Source: GCA-2731375 sp964344935
GTDB lineage: Bacteria; Pseudomonadota; Alphaproteobacteria; GCA-2731375
Assembly (NCBI GenBank): GCA_964344935.1
Contig: CAYFPL010000012.1
Coordinates: 1-64,000, forward strand
Direction of reading: 5' to 3'
Length of the DNA stretch: 64,000 nucleotides
Shown: in pieces, positions 1-6,718 of the stretch
Layout of the letters: every line of letters starts with the position of its first letter
Numbering within the stretch: the stretch's first letter is position 1
The notes under the pieces: generated by a model
The model's input: only the letters and a program-made list of their open reading frames with translations
Database searches by the model: none
Told to the model about the DNA's origin: nothing
Made by a program: the position numbers and the translations under genes

Positions 1-516
1 GGGATGCAGGTTGTTGATGTCGGCATAGTCGTTGCGGGTATCGGCGTCCGTATAGTCGATCCCCCAATCGATGCTCTTGCGGCCGATGTCATAGGCTTTG
101 GCCTCTTTCGCCGCATCGTACTGATCGGCGATTTCTTCCGGGCTGGCGCTGTCCCACCATTTATCGGCCTCGGCCTGGTTCCATTTCATATCCTCCTTTG
201 CGGCCGGATCCGCCTCGTTATAGGCGCGGGCAAAATCCGGGTCGGTGCCCATGTTCCACGCCAGATTGCCCAGGGCCAGGTCGTCCATGGGCTCGTTGAA
301 ATGGTCCCGGTTGCCGTCAATGGCGCTGAGCACTTCGCCAGCGCGGGTTTTCTGGCGCGGCTTGGTGCGTGGGTTCTGGTAGGTCACCGGGTCATGATCG
401 GCCCGGAAAGATTCATGGCCGTTGAACGGACCCATCACATGGTCGAAGGCGAACTCATCCAAGTCGCCGTCGCGCCGGGCATTCTTCTTCTTGTGGCCAA
501 AATCAAAGATATCCAT
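1..516 (-). CDS. Phage-linked module protein, copy 3 (partial, C-terminus off window)
   Basis: The reading frame starts at ATG 516 and runs off the left edge, leaving 172 residues. The visible part is the N-terminal module shared with the proteins at 6719-8701 and 9826-11274. It carries the block WNQAEADKWWDSA at about residues 110-122, a DHVMG motif near residue 25 and IDYTDADTRN near residue 153. It is clearly more diverged than the other two are from each other, and its first 20 residues differ entirely. By analogy the unseen C-terminus should be a variable domain. The gene stands apart from the genes upstream: a minus-strand terminator (673-702) and a promoter-like element (881-938) lie before it. 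The function is unknown; a virion-loading or delivery role for the module is inference. Confidence 0.8.
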   Translation of the reverse strand, partial: MDIFDFGHKKKNARRDGDLDEFAFDHVMGPFNGHESFRADHDPVTYQNPRTKPRQKTRAGEVLSAIDGNRDHFNEPMDDLALGNLAWNMGTDPDFARAYNEADPAAKEDMKWNQAEADKWWDSASPEEIADQYDAAKEAKAYDIGRKSIDWGIDYTDADTRNDYADINNLHP

Positions 517-672
517 GGTCAAATTCCTATTTATAGGGGCGTGCGGACGGCGACAGCCCGAGGCCGCCCCGGACAGGTCCGTGGCACGCAAGCGTTGTCA
601 GTTCAGTTATTCGGGAATCGGGTGGCCCAGCATGGGGAGTTGGGAAAGGACGCCAAAAAAGGAAGGCAAAAA

Positions 673-702
673 AAAGGCGCTGCGGCCTCTCGCCGGGCGC
701 CC
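673..702 (-). terminator. Factor-independent terminator on the minus strand
   Basis: Read on the minus strand, a GC-rich stem (GGCGC paired with GCGCC, with an inner GGC/GCC pair) is followed directly by eight T residues. It lies between the stop of the glycine-rich protein gene (1076) and the start of the module gene (516). It also lies downstream of the promoter-like element at 881-938, so it could end a short leader RNA. Confidence 0.6.
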
Positions 703-880
703 ATCTACCTATTTGATCTGAGCCTACGTGATGCGCAACGAAACCCCAAGCAATTGTCCGCGCCGCATCAATCCCAATGATGAACGAGCCCGAACACTTC
801 GCGACGCCCAGGATTTTGCACCTCTATCCTTCGCAGGGCGCCAGGCCAGGCTTGCTTCGGCCGCATTAATTCCAGTCTAG

Positions 881-938
881 TAACTCTATCACATGCAAAA
901 TTAAATTGCAAGAATAAAAAATATATTCCGCAATTTAA
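881..938 (-). promoter_or_regulatory. Promoter-like element shared with the copy-4 upstream region
   Basis: On the minus strand, TTCTTGCAATTTAA is followed by TAGAGT. With TTGCAA as a -35 box the spacer to TAGAGT is 17 bases. The same 14-base string and a TAGAGT occur upstream of the related gene at 18996-20480. A 9-base inverted repeat (ttaaattgc at 901-909, gcaatttaa at 930-938) overlaps the -35 side and may be an operator. The rest of the 517-1075 stretch holds no convincing gene. Confidence 0.4.
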
Positions 939-1075
939 ACTATCTGTACTCCGCCTGGATTGGCGATGCCGAAACCTCAACCGACCCGTGGGCAAGACCC
1001 CGGCGGCCCGGGTTGGCGGACTCAGAAATGCAATCCCAACGCCCACGCCTGAAATCATCCATGAAGCCTGCCATG

Positions 1076-2422
1076 CTATGGCCCCCCTGCTGGGTTGCCC
1101 CACAAATCCGTCAGGCCGCTAAGTGCGCCTTGCATGTTTGGGTTCCCTTCAGCGAGGTAGGGGTGTTTTGCGACAAGCTTTTGGGCTTCACTGATGTTGC
1201 GGGCCTGGATGAAATCGCCGAGCCTCGCCGCCGCCGTTAGCCGGTCCATGTGCTTGTCTGCCAAGGCGGGGACGCGGCCTTGCCAGCCAACAACCTTGGT
1301 GCCGCCCGACGAATGGCCGACGGACGGGGGAACATCGCCGCCACGCGCCGCCTTCTGGATTAGTGCTAGTTGATTGGGATTGCCCGAAACGATGCGTTGC
1401 AACTTGCGGATTTCTTCTTCCTCCGCTTCTGGCGATTTTAGGCCGCGCTGAAAGAAGTTTTCCAATTCGTTGGCACTGCGGGCTTCCGCGGTCGGGTCGA
1501 CCTTGGCGGCGGACCGCGCTGTCATGAAGGTGGCGAACGCGGCAGCGGCGGCGGCGGCGCCCAACGCAGGCATGATGCCGGTGCCGGCACCGGGACCCCC
1601 CAATGAGGCGCCAAAACCACCCGCCGCACTGCCCGGAGCACCGGCCCCAGCGACTTCTGGGCCAATACCGGCCAGGAAATTCGACATGGTAGTTCCCGGC
1701 GCAGCCGCAGGTGACAGCGGAACCACCTTCGGGGGCAGCATGCCTTGCGCTGCTGTGGGGGGCAGATTGGACCCAGGCGGGATCGCGCCCAGCGTTGATG
1801 TCGGCGTGCCAATATTGGACGTGATGCTCTCCCAACCAGGGAAATGGCCGCCAAATTCAGTTAGGGCGCCAAAGTCACCCATCGGCGGGCCGTAGGGTGT
1901 CGAAGCCATTCGTATGCCGATTGCCCTGGACAATGGGCCCAATTCAAATGTCCGCAATCCCAATTCGGCAGCCGCGGACAGGCTACCTAGGAGCGGCGGT
2001 GAGCCGAACAGCTTCAGCCCCGTTGTCGCAAGCTCGAGCGCGTGGCCAAGATTGAGGCCTCCCCCTCCAAGGTCTGGCGCCGGTAAGCTACCGAAATCAC
2101 CGCCTCCGAAGCCGCCACCGGCGAACCGGCTGCCGGGTCCGAATCGGAGCGCGGGGAAGGCTGGGGCGTCTACATCGTAGGTCTTGCCGCTTCCTGCGCC
2201 GCGGAGAAAATCCGCCGCCGCCTGGACGGAAGCAAAGCCGTTCAGGGGCGGTGGGTCGCCGTCCGGGTCGGCGTTATAGCGGTTGTAGTCGAACAGGGTC
2301 AGCATGGCGTCGATGGCGCGGCTATGCTTTTTGTTCGAGATTTTGAAATAGGCGTGGTCGGGGTCGGCGACCACCTGATGGATCACATCGTCGATACAGG
2401 TCGTGTTGTCATTGCTGCTCAT
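1076..2422 (-). CDS. Glycine-rich phage-locus protein of unknown function
   Basis: The protein has 448 residues. An acidic N-terminus of about 80 residues, without low complexity, includes DHAYFKISNKKHSRAID. Then comes a long Gly/Pro/Ala-rich stretch (about residues 80-310) ending in a run of alanines that could form a hydrophobic helix. The C-terminus is charged and helical (about 310-448) and contains a ladder of Glu around residue 336. It follows the scaffold gene by 84 bases on the same strand, where a major capsid protein is usually found, but the composition is not that of a capsid protein. I recognise no family. A minor virion or ejection protein is possible. No signal peptide is seen. 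Confidence 0.7.
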   Translation of the reverse strand: MSSNDNTTCIDDVIHQVVADPDHAYFKISNKKHSRAIDAMLTLFDYNRYNADPDGDPPPLNGFASVQAAADFLRGAGSGKTYDVDAPAFPALRFGPGSRFAGGGFGGGDFGSLPAPDLGGGGLNLGHALELATTGLKLFGSPPLLGSLSAAAELGLRTFELGPLSRAIGIRMASTPYGPPMGDFGALTEFGGHFPGWESITSNIGTPTSTLGAIPPGSNLPPTAAQGMLPPKVVPLSPAAAPGTTMSNFLAGIGPEVAGAGAPGSAAGGFGASLGGPGAGTGIMPALGAAAAAAAFATFMTARSAAKVDPTAEARSANELENFFQRGLKSPEAEEEEIRKLQRIVSGNPNQLALIQKAARGGDVPPSVGHSSGGTKVVGWQGRVPALADKHMDRLTAAARLGDFIQARNISEAQKLVAKHPYLAEGNPNMQGALSGLTDLWGNPAGGP

Positions 2423-2506
2423 TGATCAGCCTTTCCTGCCATGAAGTCACCTCGGCCCCGGGGATGCGTTCCGCTGGGGCCGGTTCGGCATTTCCAATGG
2501 CTGGCC

Positions 2507-3373
2507 CTAGTCATCCGGATAAACGGTTTCGTAGAGGCTCAACATGTGGTCCACGGCCCTTTGGTGCTCGGGATGGTCGGCGGTATGGAAGGGGTGTTCC
2601 GGGTCCTCGCGAATGGCGGCGATGCGTGCCTCCGCCGCCCCTTTGGAAATCGGCACAAAGCCATCGACACCGCCGCCCGCCCCCGGGCCCGTTCCGCGGC
2701 CGGTCTGGCTGTCCTCGCCCAGGCGCGGGGCCAGGCGGGCCAGCAGCCTGACGATGCCGGCTTGCGATCCGATGGCTTCGCCAAGGGCATCCAGTTCGCC
2801 GCCCTCTATGCCCAGGGCCCGGGCGGCGCGGCGGGCCAGTTCATAGTTGCGGTCCTTGTCCTCGCCCCATTCTCGATCCAGCCGGGCGAATTCCTGTGAA
2901 TTATGTTCGGCCCGCGCCGTTTCGTCCGCTTCCACGCCGGCGCGGCCCCGTTCCGCCAGTTTCTTGGCCAGGCCAGATGCCTGTTTTTGCGACAGGCCCA
3001 GTTCATGGGCTGTTTCCCTATACCAGGCGGCCTCCTCCTTGCTCATGGATTTACCCATGCTCTTGAGCACATAGCCGCCGGGATCCTTGGGCCTGCCCAG
3101 GCGGTCATAGATGCGGCCCCATTCGTCCGAGCCCGCGCCTTTGCCGGGCAGGGCGATGGATTTACCTTGGTAACGCTCCAGTTCGCGGTAGGAATTGACC
3201 AGGTCGCCCGCGCCCTTCACGCCCTTGGCGGCGAGATAGTTTGCCGTATCCTCGTCCAGGCCAAGGCCGTCATACCAATTGCCACTATCGTCCTGGCCAT
3301 TGAAAGGCGCAGGCTGGGTGCCGGTATTGGTTTCTGTGAAATTGTCGTTGCTGGCTTCGTTATCCATGCTCAT
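2507..3373 (-). CDS. Phage capsid scaffolding / assembly protein
   Basis: The protein has 288 residues. ATG 3373 is chosen because a purine-rich AGGAGCAGGAGC stretch lies just upstream and the longer frame is shadow sequence. The protein is acidic and helical. Residues about 30-100 contain the WYDGLGLDEDTANYL and RLGRPKDPGGY motifs that recur in podovirus scaffold-type proteins, and the middle is a charged coiled-coil-like region. It overlaps the end of the Bbp19-like gene by 14 bases, so the two are translationally linked. In the family the scaffold helps capsid assembly and is not kept in the mature particle. The assignment rests on motif and gene order, not on alignment. Confidence 0.7.
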   Translation of the reverse strand: MSMDNEASNDNFTETNTGTQPAPFNGQDDSGNWYDGLGLDEDTANYLAAKGVKGAGDLVNSYRELERYQGKSIALPGKGAGSDEWGRIYDRLGRPKDPGGYVLKSMGKSMSKEEAAWYRETAHELGLSQKQASGLAKKLAERGRAGVEADETARAEHNSQEFARLDREWGEDKDRNYELARRAARALGIEGGELDALGEAIGSQAGIVRLLARLAPRLGEDSQTGRGTGPGAGGGVDGFVPISKGAAEARIAAIREDPEHPFHTADHPEHQRAVDHMLSLYETVYPDD

Positions 3374-3662
3374 AAGTCTGCTCCTGCTCCTTATTGGGTT
3401 CGGCCCGGGCGACGGCGCGGGCGATATGTTCGATGACGGAACGTTGCCCTTCCCGAAAGGCGGTATGGACATGGTCGCCCCGGGTATAGGTCTGGCCGGC
3501 GAAACGGGCGATCAGGTCTTGCAGGATCCGGGCGCCCTTGGCCTCGGCAAAGGTCTGGCCATAGTCCCAGGCCAATTGCCGGTCGGCTTCCAAGTGGCTT
3601 CGGATGGCCGCTTCGTGCCGTTCCTCCACCTCTTCGGGAAACATCAATGCGGGATCGCTCAT
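3360..3662 (-). CDS. Bbp19-like small phage protein
   Basis: The protein has 100 residues. The centre (LQDLIARFAGQTY, then FREGQRSVIEHIARAV) matches the pattern I know from Bbp19-type proteins of podoviruses such as Bordetella phage BPP-1, where the gene also sits between portal and scaffold. The start codon overlaps the portal stop (ATGA arrangement at 3659-3662) and the end overlaps the scaffold start. The molecular role of the family is not well defined. The family name is from memory. Confidence 0.65.
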   Translation of the reverse strand: MSDPALMFPEEVEERHEAAIRSHLEADRQLAWDYGQTFAEAKGARILQDLIARFAGQTYTRGDHVHTAFREGQRSVIEHIARAVARAEPNKEQEQTYEHG

Positions 3663-5368
3663 TGCCCGGCCCCTCCGGCACCGACGGCGCCGCTGCCGGG
3701 GCCGGCTGCCGCCGCCATGCCTTGCAACTGGGCCATCTGGGCCATTTGCATCATCTGCTGGCGCTGTGCCTTGGCTTGCCTGACCTGTTCGCCGTCGATC
3801 AAATAGGCGCCGCTGCCCATGGCCTCGGCCAGGTCGCGGACAAAGCCGTCGGCATCGAAATGCTCCAGAACGCCAGGGTAGAGCTGCGCCAGGGGGGCCA
3901 GCGCCTGATAGGTCTCCAGGCCGGCGTTGATGCGATTACGCCGCTGGGACTGAGCCAGGGGGCCCTGGAAGACCACTTCAACCCGGTCCGCCTGGGCCAA
4001 TTGCCGGGGCGGCTCGCCAAAGGCGCCCTGGCCCAGCATCATCAGCCAACAGCGCTCCACCAGGGATTTCAGCAACTCCCGCTCCACACGGCCGGTCATG
4101 GGCGCCATGGCTTGGAAGCGCCGGGCCCGGCGTTCGATGACCTCCTCCGCCGTCATCTGGCCCGTGGCCCTGAGGCGCATCTGATCCACGCCAAAGGCCT
4201 GTTCGATGCGGGCGCGGTAGACTTCCTCCTTGGCATGCTCAATCTCGAACCGGGCCTGGCTGACCAACTCCGAGGGTCTCTGATCTATGGCGCCGTCGAA
4301 CTGATTCAAGGCGCCCGGCGTCAGGCGCAGGGTGTTGCCGACGATGGTGCCTTCCTGCACCAGCATGGGCGGGTAGAGGGCCCGGGGCAGCGCTTCCAGG
4401 CCATAACGCACCATCAGGTTCAGGGTCTTTACGTATGGCAGGGCCTTCATGGCCGGGCTGCGACCGTATTTCTCACCCGACGAGAGGGTCCAGCGGGCCA
4501 CGTGAATGGGCAGTTCATGGTAACCGCCCTCGGAAATCACGTGCTTGTCCTTCACCGCCACATAGGTGCTGGCGACCGGCATGGCCACATCCCGCAGGTC
4601 CGCCCATTTGCGGTCGTCCCGCGGCTTCAGGCAGTGGATGAATTCGAAGCTGTCGTGCCGGCGGCGTTCATCTTCATAGGCCAGGTTGACGCTCTCGCCC
4701 GCATCCTTGCCCCAACGCTGCACCGCCTGCCGCGCCGTCAGTTCGAACTTGCGGTAGACACAATCGACGAGGCCCTGATTGTCCTCGTCAATGACATACT
4801 CCCCGATGGGCAGGGTGCGGAAGTTGAAGCCGTTGAAGCCCGAGCCGCCGGCCCCCGCCTTGGCGCCCGGCTGTCCGTCGCCCTGTTGCAGCGGCTGCTC
4901 CTCGCTATAGACGGCGGCGGTGCCGACGGTGACGAGGTCGATCAGGGCTTCCAGGATCTGCTGGTAGAAATTGGATTCGCTCAAGGCGCCCAGCATCTGC
5001 TCGACACTTGCGTCCAGCCACATGGCGACCTGGCGGTCCCCCTTCAGGCCCACGGGGCGGAGCGCGAACCAGTCCTGGGCCGGGTTGGTCATGTTGTTGA
5101 AGATGGTGGCGACCAGTTCATCGACGGCGTCCGCCGCCGTGCCGTCGAACTGTTTCTCGGTGCGTTTTTCCCCCCGGCCCCGGCGCGCGTTGATCTCGGC
5201 CTTGCGCGGGATCACATGCTCGGCGATGTCCTGCCAATGGGCTTTCCAGGTACCCCGTTCCGCATCCAGATCGTCCCAGCGGCGCAGGATATCCGCCGCG
5301 GCCTGCCGCTTGGTTTCCATCCGGCTCTGCTGCTGGTCGGCGGTTTCGTAATCGTCTTGATCGTTCAT
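3659..5368 (-). CDS. Portal / head-to-tail connector protein (podovirus type)
   Basis: The protein has 569 residues, a normal length for the T7-like head-to-tail connector family (Pfam Head-tail_con). The N-terminus (ILRRWDDLDAERGTWKAHWQDIAEHVIPRK, read in two parts) and the motif DELVATIFNNMTNPAQDWFAL at about residues 75-95 are typical. The C-terminus is Met/Gln/Gly/Ala-rich. ATG 5368 is chosen because GAAGAGGTAG lies before it and the sequence upstream is not conserved. In the family twelve copies form the ring through which DNA enters and leaves the head. It begins the set portal, Bbp19, scaffold, glycine-rich protein. The terminase genes, normally adjacent, are about 6 kb upstream, with the module genes between. 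Confidence 0.88.
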   Translation of the reverse strand: MNDQDDYETADQQQSRMETKRQAAADILRRWDDLDAERGTWKAHWQDIAEHVIPRKAEINARRGRGEKRTEKQFDGTAADAVDELVATIFNNMTNPAQDWFALRPVGLKGDRQVAMWLDASVEQMLGALSESNFYQQILEALIDLVTVGTAAVYSEEQPLQQGDGQPGAKAGAGGSGFNGFNFRTLPIGEYVIDEDNQGLVDCVYRKFELTARQAVQRWGKDAGESVNLAYEDERRRHDSFEFIHCLKPRDDRKWADLRDVAMPVASTYVAVKDKHVISEGGYHELPIHVARWTLSSGEKYGRSPAMKALPYVKTLNLMVRYGLEALPRALYPPMLVQEGTIVGNTLRLTPGALNQFDGAIDQRPSELVSQARFEIEHAKEEVYRARIEQAFGVDQMRLRATGQMTAEEVIERRARRFQAMAPMTGRVERELLKSLVERCWLMMLGQGAFGEPPRQLAQADRVEVVFQGPLAQSQRRNRINAGLETYQALAPLAQLYPGVLEHFDADGFVRDLAEAMGSGAYLIDGEQVRQAKAQRQQMMQMAQMAQLQGMAAAAGPGSGAVGAGGAGQ

Positions 5369-5774
5369 ATCTACCTCTTCAGGTGGTTGAGTTCGGTTTG
5401 TGTGGTCTGGCGGTGTAACCGGCGGCCGACACGGAAGGGCTAGCAACGTTGTTGAGCGGACGGCCCGTCGAATGGCGCCTTGTGGGCGGAAGGAGTCTTT
5501 CTGGGATTGGTGAAGTTTGACTGCGCCGGTCCGACTGACTTTGAAGTACGCATGCGCCGGCGCGATCAGAAATTCTTGGGACCGTCGGTTACCTACCGTA
5601 TGCCTTGAACCGACTGTATGAAGTGACCATGTTGTTCTTGGCCCGCGCCGGGGCGGAAAAATTCCCTGTCCGCCCGGCAACTGTTAATCCAGGCCGTACT
5701 TCGATTGGCACGACGCGGGTCACTCCAATTCATAGGCGGTAGGCAACCTTGATTTTGTCGATGCTCTCGACTGC
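5369..5774. other. Non-coding stretch upstream of the portal gene
   Basis: About 400 bases hold no convincing gene. The minus-strand frame upstream of the portal start remains open but reads as low-quality sequence. It includes PAHAYFKVS, which faintly recalls PDHAYFKIS in the glycine-rich protein and may be chance. Confidence 0.5.
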
Positions 5775-6383
5775 CATTGATTGTGCCATCGGCGCAATTG
5801 TACGCGCCGCCGTTCGGCTCGGTTGCTTGGGCAGCAGGCCTGTATTGTTGGCCGAGAGGACGGCGCGCCGCTGTCTCACCATCTGTCCGCCTCGGCATAG
5901 TTCGATTTATCGTCATAATCGGTGGCCGGGTCCGCTCGCTTGGGACGGTGCGGCTTATCAATGTATTGAATAACGGCTAAGCAGAATCGTTGACATTTGC
6001 TCCAATTGAGACCAATTGCAGATTGGAGGCCGTCGCCGGCTGGAATGATCCGCGCTATCTGGCGCGGGGGTCGCTAGCGTAACCTTCGGCCTCCGCCTTC
6101 ACCGACACTGTGTGATCATAATTTTAGGCGCCGTCCTGCCCTTGTGAGCAATCCATTGGACCTGGATGCGTTCGTTGTCGATCGTAAGCATTGATTCGAA
6201 ACGACGTATTGCTTGGTCTGTTATCTGTCCAATTACTTCTTCGAATTTCAGTTGGTCCGTGGCACGGCAGTCCCTGGCCGCCATCGTGGCACCCAAACTA
6301 TGGGCGAGATCGGTGCGGATACCTTCATCGTCAACGGGCCCGCCGAAGAAAGTCCAGTGATCGCCGATGGCATCGCAAAGGCT
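5775..6383 (-). pseudogene. Decayed copy of the module gene
   Basis: Two fragments of the shared module survive in order on the minus strand. From about 6383 to 6290 one frame reads AIGDHWTFFGGPVDDE, matching AIDDHQTFFGGPMDDE of the intact copies. It has no start codon and an in-frame TAA (6384-6386) precedes it. From about 5930 to 5800 the sequence reads TDYDDKSNYAEAD and then, in another frame, QRRAVLSANNTGLLP, matching QRRAVLWANNAALQP. The centre is replaced: the open frame at 6099-6296 ends in sequence unrelated to the module, and the WNQAEADKWW block is missing. I read this as a frameshifted, rearranged remnant. Confidence 0.7.
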
Positions 6384-6434
6384 TTAAACTGCCGATCGTG
6401 GGGATTTTCCGTCTGGTTGTGACATACTCACCAT

Positions 6435-6710
6435 ATGCTCTGGAATATTGTTTGGATTGCCGGGTACCATTTGACAGCTCTACTCGTCTATTGGCTCATG
6501 GACCTGTACGGAGAGGATGAAACGCTCAAGTGGGCAGCGGTCGGAGTGTTGGCTTTTGTCGTTTATGTGGCCTACGATTTGTTCAGCAGGCCAATGCTCA
6601 ATTCTGAAGGCGAGCCGGTGTCGCTTCTGCGAAATGTGCTCGAAAAAGCATTCTACGTGTGCGCGCTAGTCTTAGTGATTGTCTTCTTTTCACACTTCCT
6701 TTTGGTGTGA
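6435..6710 (+). CDS. Small three-helix membrane protein next to module gene 2
   Basis: The protein has 91 residues and probably three transmembrane helices (about residues 5-22, 32-50 and 70-90) separated by short polar loops (YGEDET and SRPMLNSEGEP). There is no clear Shine-Dalgarno site. The gene is convergent with the module protein at 6719-8701, their stop codons only 8 bases apart. Its opposite strand and its place beside a cargo-type gene suggest an immunity or partner protein; a holin is the alternative. No family was recognised, and the role is inference. Confidence 0.7.
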   Translation: MLWNIVWIAGYHLTALLVYWLMDLYGEDETLKWAAVGVLAFVVYVAYDLFSRPMLNSEGEPVSLLRNVLEKAFYVCALVLVIVFFSHFLLV

Positions 6711-6718
6711 TGACCCGA

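Noticed and set aside
4..780. A 258-codon plus-strand frame at the left edge
   Set aside because: The minus strand encodes the conserved module with WNQAEADKWWDSA; the plus frame is its shadow.
3647..5443. A 598-codon plus-strand frame opposite the portal gene
   Set aside because: It is the antisense of the clearly conserved portal gene, a normal effect of GC-rich codon use. No domain is seen in it.
5530..5570. PAHAYFKVS upstream of the portal resembling PDHAYFKIS in the glycine-rich protein
   Set aside because: Only nine residues and no further similarity around them; could be chance, so not called a duplicate.
5593..5961. A 122-codon minus-strand frame between the portal and the decayed module
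   Set aside because: No domain or ribosome site, and part of it covers the module remnant in a wrong frame.
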